This document shows, one piece after another, positions 35,058 to 44,379 of a stretch of 64,000 nucleotides of DNA; within the stretch, counting starts at the first letter, position 1, and each line of letters begins with the position of its first letter. Location of the stretch: positions 904,501 to 968,500 of the forward strand of contig NZ_CP016020.1 in NCBI RefSeq assembly GCF_001889165.1. Direction: 5' to 3'. The notes under the pieces were generated by a model. That model searched no databases, was not told the origin of the DNA, and saw only the letters and a program-made list of their open reading frames with translations. A program made the position numbers and the translations under genes. The stretch comes from Bacillus weihaiensis. Lineage in GTDB: Bacteria; Bacillota; Bacilli; Bacillales; Bacillaceae.

Positions 35058-35095
35058 GGAGAAAAGGTAGTTTTCGTTAGCTATCCTTTTCTTTT
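35058..35095 (+). terminator. Terminator of ytjP
   Basis: GAAAAGGTAG pairs with CTATCCTTTTC (one bulge) and is followed by a T-run. Confidence 0.7.
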
Positions 35096-35272
35096 TTTAC
35101 TGTTTTGGTTTTGAACGAGGTGATGATGATTTTTTGCACTTTGTTACTTGGAGTGCAAGCAAGTGCTTGTAATAGAAATCAACAACCACGTTTAAAACAG
35201 TCAATGCTTTAAAGAATAGCTTTAAAGAATGTATGTTAAAAGTGATGAAAAAAGAAAGAAGGATTAAGCAGG

Positions 35273-36457
35273 ATGGATTACTCACTCTCACAGCAACAAG
35301 TACGATCTCAAAACAAACAGTTTTTTCTCTTTTATTTCTTTGTTTTTTTCGGATTTGGTTCTTTGTTTCCACTTCTATCTGTTTACTTAAAGGATGTTAT
35401 TGGGCTTTCTGGTAGTCAAATTGGAACAATCATGTCCATTAGTCCTGTCGTTATGATTATCGTTCAACCTTTATGGGGAGTGTTAAGTGATGTAACACAA
35501 AAACCAACCTATATATTGACAATTGCTCTAATACTAACAGGAATTTCTGGAATTATTTTTTCTTTTTTAGGTCACTATTATTTGATTATTATCATTGCTA
35601 CACTTTTAGCGATTACACAAAGTGCTTTAGTTCCCCTTTCTGATAGTATTGCAGTCAATTATGCACAAAAAACAAATGTTCAATATGGTTCTATTCGGTT
35701 ATGGGGGGCAGTAGGATTTGCTCTTGCCGTTTTGGTTATGGGCTGGGTTTCTGATGTCACTAATTTAGTCGTGATATTTTATGGATTCGGGTTAACCTTA
35801 TTTATTGCTACTCTCTTCGCTTGGAGACTGCCTAAGGAAAATCAAACGTTGAAGGTGAGCTTAAAGGAAGGGTTTAGAGAACTAGTAAATGTACCTAGAT
35901 ACTTTGTTTTTTTATTTGTTGCCTTTTTGGTGTTAGGTCCCATTTTTGCGAATAATATCTATTTTGGAATATTAATTGCAGAGGTAGGTGGAGGTTTAAC
36001 TGGAATAGGGATTGCATTTCTTCTTGCAGCAGGTAGTGAGGCACCATTTATGAAGCTAGCAAACAAATTGATTAGTAAATTAGGATTAATGAATATTGTC
36101 ATCTTAGCAACAATCGTGTCTGCGTGTCGATGGTTTTTATATTACATAGATCCACCCCTTTCCATTATCTATCTTTCAACGATTGCACAAGGGTTTTCGG
36201 TAGGGTTGTTTATTCCTGCTGCCATTCAATATGTAAGAGATTTAGCGCCGAAAAAAGTTGGGGCAACAGCAATTTCTCTATACACGGCAATTGGGAATGG
36301 ATTAGGGAATTGGTTTTGCACGTTTGTAGGTGGATTGATTTTAGAGAGTTTATCTATTATGCATGTCTATCTCTTTTTTGGGATTTTAACTTCAATGGCT
36401 ATTGTCGTGCTTTTATGGTTTAAGCTTTCAGAACAAAAAGGATATGTAGCAAGTTAG
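35273..36457 (+). CDS. MFS transporter (MFS_1-like / nucleoside-type permease)
   Basis: The 394-residue protein has 12 hydrophobic segments. PLWGVLSDVTQKPTYIL in the first cytoplasmic loop matches the MFS motif A. The opening FYFFVFFGFGSLFPLLSVYL, given as residues about 21-40, is typical of the LacY/NupG-like MFS_1_like group that includes YwbF. The substrate is unknown. An upstream AAGAAAGGATTAAGCAGG provides the ribosome site. A 19-bp perfect terminator separates it from the convergent cysteine synthase gene. Confidence 0.82.
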   Translation: MDYSLSQQQVRSQNKQFFLFYFFVFFGFGSLFPLLSVYLKDVIGLSGSQIGTIMSISPVVMIIVQPLWGVLSDVTQKPTYILTIALILTGISGIIFSFLGHYYLIIIIATLLAITQSALVPLSDSIAVNYAQKTNVQYGSIRLWGAVGFALAVLVMGWVSDVTNLVVIFYGFGLTLFIATLFAWRLPKENQTLKVSLKEGFRELVNVPRYFVFLFVAFLVLGPIFANNIYFGILIAEVGGGLTGIGIAFLLAAGSEAPFMKLANKLISKLGLMNIVILATIVSACRWFLYYIDPPLSIIYLSTIAQGFSVGLFIPAAIQYVRDLAPKKVGATAISLYTAIGNGLGNWFCTFVGGLILESLSIMHVYLFFGILTSMAIVVLLWFKLSEQKGYVAS

Positions 36458-36460
36458 AGA

Positions 36461-36508
36461 AAAAAAGAGGAGTATGCTTATTAAACCGCAAGCATACTCC
36501 TCTTTTTT
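36461..36508. terminator. 19-bp perfect bidirectional terminator
   Basis: Arms 36461-36479 and 36490-36508 (core GAGGAGTATGCTT / AAGCATACTCCTC with A6 and T6 tails) pair without mismatch around a 10-base loop, between convergent genes. Confidence 0.95.
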
Positions 36509-36527
36509 GAAGGGAGGAGTTTATTTA

Positions 36528-37460
36528 TCAATCAAATGCAAACACATCACTTGATAGGTAGCGTTCACCTGTATCACAAGTAATACAGACCACGACATCT
36601 TCAGGTGTTAAACGTTTTGCTACTTCAATAGCTGCATAGCAAGCCGCACCAGATGAAGGTCCTACTAATATTCCTTCCTCACGAGCGAGCTTTCTTGTTA
36701 TTTCATATGCTTGTTCATCCTGAATTCTAAAGATTTCATCATACACCTTTTGGTTTAAAATAGATGGAATAAAACCTGGGCTCGTTCCTACAAGCTTGTG
36801 CATACCTGGTTTTCCACCGGAAAGAACGGGAGATCCTGCTGGCTCAACAACATGTACGGTTAGATCCTTATAGTATTCTTTCAATGTTTCACCTGTACCA
36901 GTAATTGTACCGCCTGTACCAGCTGTTGCCACAAAAGCGGATAACGGCTTTCCTATTTCCTCCATTGCTTCGATGATTTCTTTAGCTGTAGTATGGCGAT
37001 GAGCATCCGGATTTGCCCCATTATCAAACTGCATGGGCATGAATGAATTAGGAATCGTTTTAGCTAATTGTTCAGCTTTTCGAATGGAACCTGGCATTTT
37101 TTCTTCACTAGGAGTTAAAACCACTTCTGCTCCATATGCTTTTAATAGGTTGATTCGCTCTTGTGTCGCATTGTCTGGCATGACAAGAATGGCTTTATAC
37201 CCGCGAGCGGCTGCATTCATTGCAAGTCCGATACCTGTATTACCGCTTGTGGGCTCAATAATGGTAGAATGTGGCTTTAACAGTCCTTGTCTTTCTGCTT
37301 CTACTATCATATTGTAAGCAGCACGATCTTTTACACTTCCACTTGGATTCATGAATTCTAGCTTTACATATATTTGAGCCCCATCATTTGGGTTCATTCG
37401 ATTTAACTTAACTAACGGAGTATGTCCAATTAGATCAGCGATATTATTGACTACTTTCAT
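36528..37460 (-). CDS. ytkP: Cysteine synthase-type PLP enzyme (YtkP/CysK)
   Basis: The 310-residue O-acetylserine sulfhydrylase-like enzyme has the PLP lysine in NPSGSVKDRAAYNM near residue 42, the substrate loop PTSGNTGIGLAM near 68, the phosphate-binding GTGGTITGTGE near 178, and a C-terminal GPSSGAACYAA near 265. It makes cysteine from O-acetylserine and sulfide. Position between ytjP and ytlP marks it as the YtkP orthologue, a paralogue of CysK in B. subtilis. The ATG at 37460 follows AAAGGAAGTGTAAAA. No T-box or S-box is seen upstream. Confidence 0.9.
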   Translation of the reverse strand: MKVVNNIADLIGHTPLVKLNRMNPNDGAQIYVKLEFMNPSGSVKDRAAYNMIVEAERQGLLKPHSTIIEPTSGNTGIGLAMNAAARGYKAILVMPDNATQERINLLKAYGAEVVLTPSEEKMPGSIRKAEQLAKTIPNSFMPMQFDNGANPDAHRHTTAKEIIEAMEEIGKPLSAFVATAGTGGTITGTGETLKEYYKDLTVHVVEPAGSPVLSGGKPGMHKLVGTSPGFIPSILNQKVYDEIFRIQDEQAYEITRKLAREEGILVGPSSGAACYAAIEVAKRLTPEDVVVCITCDTGERYLSSDVFAFD

Positions 37461-37968
37461 TTTTACACTTCCTTTAAACGAATTCATAAACGACACATAA
37501 TTTCTTGGTGTGTACTACTTTTTTTGTTTTCCGTATTGTTGTAGGCATTCTTTTACTTTTCGCAAGGTAACTGCCTATAGGGTTCCTTGGTCTTTGCTTC
37601 TTAAACCAGGAGTCTTCCTTTCACCTGAGTAAATAAAATCACGCTTATATCCGTATATAAGCAAAAACTTCACAAAAACATCAACCCGTAAGGATTCAAA
37701 AAAAGCTTAGGATAAATTTTATAAACGATACCAAAATCATATCATATTTACATATGTATTCATAGTGAAATGCTAGGAATTAAACCCTATAGAGAGAGCA
37801 ACAACGTTTGTTAAAAGACTTTATACTAGTATGTACCAAAAGTAGAGAACTTCTTTAATGATTCTTCCTTTTATTGAAAAGTTTACTAGGATAAAATATA
37901 ACGAAGAGATGCTGCGTAATGTACGTACGGATACTAACGCTATGTTGATTAAGTCAGGAGGAGTATAT
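37461..37968. other. Intergenic region before the RNA cyclic phosphodiesterase gene
   Basis: No standard gene is present. A minus-strand frame from GTG 37673 to TAG 37515 (53 codons) is interrupted only by one TAG at 37577-37575. It reads RDFIYSGERKTPGL... then AVTLRKVKECLQQYG. It lacks a ribosome site, so it is either a decayed small gene or chance. The upstream part of the open frame before 37969 has no ribosome site either. Confidence 0.4.
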
Positions 37969-38547
37969 ATGCAAGTTCACCATTATTTTCTTGCCATTCC
38001 TATCCACCAAACTCAAGGTTCATCGATACAGAAGTGGTTAGATGTAAATAAAGATCAACTTCCTTTTCAAAAATGGGTCTATCCAGAAGATTATCATGTC
38101 ACATTGGCTTTTTTAGGAGATGTTGAAACTGAAAGGAAAAAGGTGCAGCTTCAACATGCTGTCAAAACGGTTGCTTCTCAAATGCCTTCCTTTTCTCTTT
38201 CATTAAAGGGAATTGGTATTTTTGGTCAAGAGAGTTCACCGAGGATTTTTTGGGCTTCAATGAATGAGTCTGGAGCTCTTCATCATTTACAGAAAAACAT
38301 CTATCAAGCTTGTGTTGATACCAATTTTAAGTTGGATAAGAAGCCTTTTCACCCTCATATAACCTTAGCAAGGAAATGGGCTGGACACCATCCATATTCG
38401 AAGGGAAAAGACTACGATCTGGCTTTTCAAGAGGTCGATCCTGTTGTAGTTGATCGGATTCATCTTTATGAAACCCATTTAGATCAAAGACCTAAATATA
38501 AGATTGTTGAGACGTTTTCTTTGCATGCTCATACACTGGAGGGATAG
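37969..38547 (+). CDS. thpR: RNA 2',3'-cyclic phosphodiesterase (2'-5' RNA ligase family), YtlP/ThpR
   Basis: The 192-residue 2H phosphoesterase has both catalytic motifs: YHVTLAFLGD near residue 43 (HVTL) and HPHITLARK near 129 (HITL). It hydrolyses 2',3'-cyclic phosphates at RNA ends and can join 2'-5' linkages in vitro. The ATG at 37969 follows CAGGAGGAGTATAT and gives the usual length. The frame is open 37 codons earlier but without a ribosome site. LrgA/LrgB genes follow within 5 bp and are probably co-transcribed. Confidence 0.9.
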   Translation: MQVHHYFLAIPIHQTQGSSIQKWLDVNKDQLPFQKWVYPEDYHVTLAFLGDVETERKKVQLQHAVKTVASQMPSFSLSLKGIGIFGQESSPRIFWASMNESGALHHLQKNIYQACVDTNFKLDKKPFHPHITLARKWAGHHPYSKGKDYDLAFQEVDPVVVDRIHLYETHLDQRPKYKIVETFSLHAHTLEG

Positions 38548-38551
38548 GATA

Positions 38552-38944
38552 GTGGATTTTCTTCGAATAATACTACACATTTTTATTTTTTACTCGATAT
38601 ATCTCTTAGGTGGATACATTCAACAGCTAGTAGGACTGTCAATCCCAGGTAGTATAATTGGTATGCTCCTGTTATTTGCTTCACTTCAATTGAAACTCGT
38701 AAAAAGAAAATGGTTTTCGCTTGGGAGCTCCTTCTTATTGAAACATTTACCAGTCTTTTTTCTTCCAGCAACTGTAGGGGTAATGGAATACTTACCTTTG
38801 TTCAAAGGATGGGGATTGATGTCTATATTTGTAACATTAATTAGTACCATCATTGTTATGTATTCTTCAGCAAAAATTAGTGACTTATTGCTAGCGAGGA
38901 GTAATCGTGTAGATAGGGATCATCAAAAGGAGATTTCATTATGA
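38552..38944 (+). CDS. LrgA/CidA-family holin-like protein
   Basis: The 130-residue membrane protein has four hydrophobic segments and the LrgA/CidA pattern YLLGGYIQQLVGLSIPGSII near residue 18 and LLKHLPVFFLPATVGVM near 68. These proteins form holin-like oligomers that affect murein hydrolase export, autolysis or pyruvate transport. The GTG start at 38552 follows ACTGGAGGGATAGGATA; 16 in-frame codons upstream overlap thpR and are not needed. Its end overlaps the LrgB gene by 4 bp. Confidence 0.88.
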   Translation: MDFLRIILHIFIFYSIYLLGGYIQQLVGLSIPGSIIGMLLLFASLQLKLVKRKWFSLGSSFLLKHLPVFFLPATVGVMEYLPLFKGWGLMSIFVTLISTIIVMYSSAKISDLLLARSNRVDRDHQKEISL

Positions 38945-39624
38945 GTTTGTTACTAGCAGGGGTATCTATTTCGCTCACGTTAGGTATTTACTATCTTATG
39001 AAAAAAATATATATGAAGATTCATCATCCATTGCTTGTCCCGATTTTTACGACTAGTATCATACTAGTGGTGCTTTTACTTCTTCTACAAGTACCATATG
39101 AAATATACATGGTAGGTGGAAGATGGATCGATGAGTTATTAGGACCAGCTGTTGTAGCATTGGCCATTCCCTTATATGACAACCGAAAGATGATAAAAAA
39201 GAATGTAGTCAGTATTTTTATAAGTATATTCTCTGGTTCAATAATCGGCATATTGTCAGGAGTGTTGTTAAGCGTAATAATTGGTTTAGATGACAATTTG
39301 ATTGCTTCGATAGCGCCTAAATCTGTTACAACTCCAATTGCAATGGAGATAAGTGAATTATTAGGCGGGACACCAGCTATTGCAGCAGTATATGTCATGG
39401 TTGCAGGAATTTCTGGCACGATCTTTGGACCGTATTTAATGAGAAAAGCTACTATACATCACCCAATTTCTATCGGAATTGGTTTTGGTACAGCTTCTCA
39501 TGGAATTGGGACGGCAAAAGCATTGGAATTGGGGACTGTTGAAGGGGCGCTAAGCTCTATTTCCTTAACGTTAAGTGCGATCTTTACAAGCTTACTTTGT
39601 CCAATTATTATGACCTTCCTATAG
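38941..39624 (+). CDS. LrgB/CidB-family membrane protein
   Basis: The 227-residue protein has about six to seven hydrophobic segments with the LrgB signature KSVTTPIAMEISELLGG near residue 125 and IGIGFGTASHGIGTAKAL near 180. It works with the LrgA-like partner encoded just upstream (ATGA overlap). In other Firmicutes such pairs respond to membrane potential or overflow metabolism through LytSR, but no regulator is nearby here. Confidence 0.9.
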   Translation: MSLLLAGVSISLTLGIYYLMKKIYMKIHHPLLVPIFTTSIILVVLLLLLQVPYEIYMVGGRWIDELLGPAVVALAIPLYDNRKMIKKNVVSIFISIFSGSIIGILSGVLLSVIIGLDDNLIASIAPKSVTTPIAMEISELLGGTPAIAAVYVMVAGISGTIFGPYLMRKATIHHPISIGIGFGTASHGIGTAKALELGTVEGALSSISLTLSAIFTSLLCPIIMTFL

Positions 39625-39717
39625 TATGTTCGTTGTTTGGCTATGTACAAGTACAGCTTAAGATAGATGTAAAATATATAAAAATATTCTTCAAATAAAT
39701 GAGGAGCTGAACATTGA

Positions 39718-40683
39718 TTGGCGCAATTAATAAAACTATTTGATTATATTTCTCGTTATGAAGTTGATCCATACCGTTATCCTAGTCAATTTATTCGATT
39801 AAAACGACAGCAATGGGACAAGGTATCAAATGCTTGGGAAAATAATAGGTTTCACACGGTGATGAAGATAAGTGAAGTTCATCCTGAAATGGAGGTGGAG
39901 CTTGAAAAACAGCCATTCTTACATAAAGTGAAAAAACGTTTTGCTAAACAGGAACTAAAAAAACAAGATGTGAAACCACTTATAAATGAAATGGCTACAC
40001 AAGATGAAGAGCTCCAGTTTCAATTTACAACGGTTCCTAAAACAATGGATGATCTAAAGCATTTATTTTTAGATTATATTTTTAAGTTTCAGGTGAGATG
40101 GGCAAGCTCCACACTTAGAGAAAAATCGGCAGTAGATCAAAAGGTCTATAGAGATCAATTACTTCCTTATTTTATGAAAAGATTGCCAGATCATTATTTA
40201 CTAATGTATCGACCAATTTTTAAATTAAAAAATGCCCCTGTGGAATTAGAAATGATCCTAATTGGAACAACGGAAGTGTATTGTCTGTCTTTTGTTGAAA
40301 ACTTAGATAATACTGTGTTTACTGGTTCGAAAGAAAAGTTTTGGGTAGCACGTCGAGGAGAGGATGAACGAAAACTATTAAATCCTCTCATTAGCTTAAA
40401 TAGAACGGGTACTGTTGTGCAAAAGCTCCTCTCGACACAGGAGATAGACTTACCAGTGAAAAAATTGATTATCAGTCGAAATGGATATATTGACTATCCA
40501 TTTGTTCCATATGATATTACAATCTATGATAAGCGTTCATATGAAGAGTGGTTCCAGCGATTAAGGCAGTCTTCGGCTCCACTAAAGCATGCGCAATTAA
40601 AAGCAGCTCAGGTACTTTTATCACATTGTTTAACGAACTCCTATTATCGAACGGAATGGAACGAAACCTTTGATGAAGAGTAG
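39718..40683 (+). CDS. ytlQ: Conserved protein YtlQ of unknown function
   Basis: The 321-residue soluble protein is charged at the N-terminus (FDYISRYEVDPYRYPSQ) and has a later mixed alpha/beta region with VELEMILIGTTEVYCLSFVE near residue 180. No catalytic motif is recognised. Identification as YtlQ rests on position between ytlP and ytlR. The TTG at 39718 follows GAGGAGCTGAACATTGA; another TTG 4 bases earlier is in a different frame. Possibly nucleic-acid-associated, but this is a guess. Confidence 0.75.
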   Translation: MAQLIKLFDYISRYEVDPYRYPSQFIRLKRQQWDKVSNAWENNRFHTVMKISEVHPEMEVELEKQPFLHKVKKRFAKQELKKQDVKPLINEMATQDEELQFQFTTVPKTMDDLKHLFLDYIFKFQVRWASSTLREKSAVDQKVYRDQLLPYFMKRLPDHYLLMYRPIFKLKNAPVELEMILIGTTEVYCLSFVENLDNTVFTGSKEKFWVARRGEDERKLLNPLISLNRTGTVVQKLLSTQEIDLPVKKLIISRNGYIDYPFVPYDITIYDKRSYEEWFQRLRQSSAPLKHAQLKAAQVLLSHCLTNSYYRTEWNETFDEE

Positions 40684-40810
40684 TTGGGGTTAAGAAGATT
40701 TTGCAATAGAGTAAGGATGAATATTCTAAGAATGAAAGCAAGTCATAGTTGATAACGAATTCAAAGAACAAATGATAGTAAATACACATAAAATATGGAG
40801 ACCAATTGAT

Positions 40811-41737
40811 ATGATGAAAGGATTATTTTTTATCATTAACCCTGTAGCAGGGGATGGAAAGTCGTTAAGAGCGTGGAAAAAAATGAAAAAAGAGCTTGAA
40901 GCAAAACAAATTTCATACCGATCCTTCTTTACAAATCATCCAGGTCATGCTGAGATTTTAGCGAGACAAATAGCAACAATTCAAGATTATCGATTAAAGA
41001 CCATTATCGGAGTTGGTGGGGATGGTACTCTTAATGAAATGATTAATGGTTTACAATCATTCCAAGAAGTTCGTATTGGGTTTATCTATTCAGGAAGTGG
41101 CAATGATTCTAAAAAGAGAGTTTTACCTACTAATCCTGTAAAAGCTTTGAGAATTTTGCTTAAAAAGGTAAACAAGCCTTTTGAGGAGATGGATGTGGGT
41201 GAACTACATTTTGATGGGAAGGGTGTTAGTAGGTCCTTCGTTAATCAGATGGGTGTTGGATTATTAGCTGAAGTATATTACATGAAAGAAAGAATATATG
41301 CTAGTACTCATCATCCGCTGATTAAGCGTGTGATGTTTATGACAAGTTTTATTAAGGTATTAGGAAGTTACAAACCGTTCTCCCTTACACTTGATGTTGA
41401 TGGAATCACAGCTTCGTATGAAAATGTTTGGTTTCTGTCTATTGCAAATTTGCCGAAAAGGCAAGGTAATCTTTTGATTTCTCCAAAAGCAAGTGCAAGG
41501 GATGGTAAATTAAATCTAATGGTCCTTGCCAACCTTAGTCGTGTAAAGCTTATTCTTCTTTTTCTTACTGGTAAAATCATGAGGAAACAAAGAGAAGAAT
41601 CTGTGAATGAATTAGTTGCCGAACGTGTAAAGGTGAAAACAGATACTAGCCTTTTTGTTTATGCTGATGGTGATATTATGGATGATGGTTCTTTTCGTGT
41701 ACATGTAAAAGCTTCATCTGCTTCCTATATTGCATAA
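40811..41737 (+). CDS. ytlR: Diacylglycerol/lipid kinase YtlR
   Basis: The 308-residue DagK-family protein has FIINPVAGDGKS near residue 8, the kinase motif GVGGDGTLNEMINGL near 68, and FIYSGSGNDSKKR near 92, replacing the more usual GTGNDFAR. A beta-rich C-terminal domain completes the fold. It phosphorylates a lipid alcohol such as diacylglycerol, sphingosine-like or undecaprenol; the substrate is not known. Start ATG 40811 (or the next ATG) follows TATGGAGACC. The usual NDFAR arginine context is altered, a minor oddity. Confidence 0.87.
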   Translation: MMKGLFFIINPVAGDGKSLRAWKKMKKELEAKQISYRSFFTNHPGHAEILARQIATIQDYRLKTIIGVGGDGTLNEMINGLQSFQEVRIGFIYSGSGNDSKKRVLPTNPVKALRILLKKVNKPFEEMDVGELHFDGKGVSRSFVNQMGVGLLAEVYYMKERIYASTHHPLIKRVMFMTSFIKVLGSYKPFSLTLDVDGITASYENVWFLSIANLPKRQGNLLISPKASARDGKLNLMVLANLSRVKLILLFLTGKIMRKQREESVNELVAERVKVKTDTSLFVYADGDIMDDGSFRVHVKASSASYIA

Positions 41738-41763
41738 ATTAACTCTCGCTGGGGGTGTTTATT

Positions 41764-43896
41764 ATGGTTGGAATAAGAAGGGTATATGATGCCTTCTTAG
41801 ATAAATTTGATGAAATAACAATTTTAGTCCCAACAGAACTAGACAGCGATACAAAAAGCTTTTCCATTCTACTTAAGGAAGAAACTTGCCCATTGGTCGT
41901 GGATGATAAGTTCTTACTAGACGGATTTGTGAAATATGTTTGTAAATTTGATTTTGATCTACCTTTTGGGAAAACTCATCTGATTGTTGATGACGCTGGT
42001 AATCAAACAGATCTGCAAATTGGGGCCATTATTAGGACTGTACCTTTTGATCAGACTTTTTCATACGATGGAGATGATTTAGGTGCTTCTTACTCTAAAG
42101 ATAAGACGCTCTTTAAAGTATGGGCGCCAACAGCAACCGAATGTAAGCTTAAGCTGTATAATCCTAAGAGTATGATTCATGAATCCTTTGAGATGACGAG
42201 GGGGAACAAAGGCACATGGCAATACTGTGCACAAGACAATCTTGATGGCTATTATTATACATTTCTCGTCTGTATTAATTTAGATTGGAAGGAATGTGTC
42301 GATCCTTATGCCAAAGCTATAGCCGCCAATGGTGAATATGGCGTTGTGATAGATCAAGAAAAAACACAGGTTCCTAAACTGTCCGTTCCAATGCTCAAGT
42401 CAAAAACAGAGGCCATTATTTATGAGTGCCATATTAGAGACTTTTCGATTGATGAAGAAAGTGGAATGGTAAATAAAGCAAAATATGAAGCCTGGTTAGA
42501 AGAGAATACAACAAATAGGAACGGAGATTCAACAGGATTACTTTATTTAAAAGAATTAGGGATCACTCATGTTGAGCTTCTACCAATCAATGATTTTGAA
42601 GAAGTCGATGATCTGAATCCCCTTGAAGCCTATAATTGGGGGTACAATCCCCGCCATTTCTTTGCACCTGAGGGAAGCTATTCGAAGGATCCTCAAGATC
42701 CTTATGTGCGAATACTTGAATTGAAAAAGCTAATTCAAAAATTACATGAATGTGGTCTGAAGGTCATTATCGATGTGGTGTATAATCATGTTTATTCTAA
42801 AGAAAATTCTTCATTTGAGCATTTACTACCTGGATACTTTTTTAGACATGATGAGAATGGATTTGCATCAAATGGAACGGGTGTTGGTAATGATTTAGCA
42901 TCTGAGCGTGCGATGGTGCGAAAATTTATTCTTGATTGTGCTAGCTATTGGTTGGAAGAATATGATGTAGATGGATTTAGATTTGATTTAATGGGAATTT
43001 TAGATGTTGAGACCATGTCACTCTTGCAAAAAAACATCCATCAGCTGAAGCCAGACGCATTTATATTAGGTGAAGGGTGGGATTTAAATACTCCTCTAGC
43101 TCGTGAGCAAAAAGCAATAACCGAAAATGCCCACACATTGCCGAAGATCAGCTTCTTTAATGATCAGTTTCGTGATGTTATCAAAGGAAGCACATTTAAT
43201 ATGAATGAACATGGGTATGTCTATTCTTCGTTAGAGAAGGTAGACCAGCTTACACAACTAGTTAGCGGATCAGGTCACAAGTTCTACCACCCTGATCAAT
43301 CTATTAATTATGTAGAATCTCATGATAATCACACAATGTGGGATCGTTTTCACCTAGTAGCTCCAGATGAGTCGGACGAAATTAGACAGGCGAGACATCG
43401 CTTTGCAACGAGTCTTGTTATTCTTTCACAGGGAGTTCCTTTTCTACACGCTGGGCAGGAGTTTTTCCGTTCAAAGAAGGGTGTGGAAAATAGTTATAAC
43501 TCTCCAGATGATATAAATAAAATGCAGTGGCAAGCCAGAACTGTTCATAAAGATAATGTAGAGTATGTAAAAGGGCTCATTCAACTGAGAAAATTACATG
43601 GAGCCTTTCGCTTGCCTACAAAAGAGCTTATTAATCAACATCTTATTTTTCAAGAAGGATCTATGGATCATGTTGTTAGCTACCAATTAAATGAGGTTGG
43701 ACATTTAGGACCATGGAATTCCATTCTTGTTGTTCACTATAATCAATACAATCAAGAAGTTGATTTCTATTTCCCGGATGAAGATGTATGGCATGAATTG
43801 GTTAATCCCCAGTTAGTGGAACTAAATGACCCGGAAAGAAGAAAAAACACACTAAAATTAAGTGATATAGGAACGTATGTTTTTTGTAAAAACTAG
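41764..43896 (+). CDS. amyX: Type I pullulanase AmyX
   Basis: The 710-residue GH13_14 enzyme has an N-terminal CBM48-like domain (FKVWAPTATECKLKLYNP near residue 115), the pullulanase signature YNWGYNPRHFFAPEGSY near 290, and the GH13 regions: DVVYNHVY near 340, catalytic Asp in DGFRFDLMGI near 405, Glu in ILGEGWD near 437, and NYVESHDNHTMWD near 518. It hydrolyses alpha-1,6 branches of pullulan, glycogen or starch. It has no signal peptide, so it acts inside the cell, as in B. subtilis. The ATG at 41764 follows CTGGGGGTGTTTATT. Confidence 0.95.
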   Translation: MVGIRRVYDAFLDKFDEITILVPTELDSDTKSFSILLKEETCPLVVDDKFLLDGFVKYVCKFDFDLPFGKTHLIVDDAGNQTDLQIGAIIRTVPFDQTFSYDGDDLGASYSKDKTLFKVWAPTATECKLKLYNPKSMIHESFEMTRGNKGTWQYCAQDNLDGYYYTFLVCINLDWKECVDPYAKAIAANGEYGVVIDQEKTQVPKLSVPMLKSKTEAIIYECHIRDFSIDEESGMVNKAKYEAWLEENTTNRNGDSTGLLYLKELGITHVELLPINDFEEVDDLNPLEAYNWGYNPRHFFAPEGSYSKDPQDPYVRILELKKLIQKLHECGLKVIIDVVYNHVYSKENSSFEHLLPGYFFRHDENGFASNGTGVGNDLASERAMVRKFILDCASYWLEEYDVDGFRFDLMGILDVETMSLLQKNIHQLKPDAFILGEGWDLNTPLAREQKAITENAHTLPKISFFNDQFRDVIKGSTFNMNEHGYVYSSLEKVDQLTQLVSGSGHKFYHPDQSINYVESHDNHTMWDRFHLVAPDESDEIRQARHRFATSLVILSQGVPFLHAGQEFFRSKKGVENSYNSPDDINKMQWQARTVHKDNVEYVKGLIQLRKLHGAFRLPTKELINQHLIFQEGSMDHVVSYQLNEVGHLGPWNSILVVHYNQYNQEVDFYFPDEDVWHELVNPQLVELNDPERRKNTLKLSDIGTYVFCKN

Positions 43897-43943
43897 GTTT
43901 ATTAGTTTTTCTTGACTACTGTTATCCTAAGGGGATAAAATTT

Positions 43944-43996
43944 AAAAAGGATGGCTATAGTGCAATGTCTATAATCACTTATAGCGATCCTTTTTA
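43944..43996 (+). terminator. Terminator of amyX
   Basis: AAAAAGGAT..CTATAGTG pairs with CAC.TATAG..ATCCTTTTT, with internal mismatches, followed by T-rich sequence. Confidence 0.75.
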
Positions 43997-44379
43997 TATT
44001 CAGATAAAGGCTCTTATTATTTAAATGAACAATATACTTGCACTTTTTGCAATTGAAAGTTAGTATAATTTTTTGGATTCTATTTTAGAAGTACTTTTCA
44101 TGTTTAAATGATTAGGGAATAAGATAAAATAATGACTGAATTTATTCCTTTGTAAATAATAGTTGGTAGAACATCTACTTTAATTAGTTGTTTTTAGCAA
44201 CAATCGTGTCGAAAGTATAAGTTTTTGTCCCGAAGTAATTAGTGTCTTACTAGAGCATAAGGCGTATTGTCGGTCGTATGAAACTTGTCCGTTTGCATCT
44301 AACGTAGAAAACTAATGAAGATGCTTGTGCTTTTCAAATACTTATATGAAATGTTGGGTTGAAATTGAAGGTGAACTGG
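43997..44379. other. AT-rich gap before ytmP
   Basis: No gene, RNA motif or repeat shared with the rest of the window is recognised here. The sequence has frequent stops in all frames. Confidence 0.5.

Noticed and set aside
37500-37700. Possible SAM, c-di-GMP or T-box leader before the cysteine synthase gene
   Set aside because: Scattered words resemble parts of such motifs (GCAAAG, GGCAGTTACC) but no complete aptamer core or terminator pair is present.
44041-44350. Possible additional gene between amyX and ytmP
   Set aside because: Stops in all six frames at short intervals and no ribosome site.
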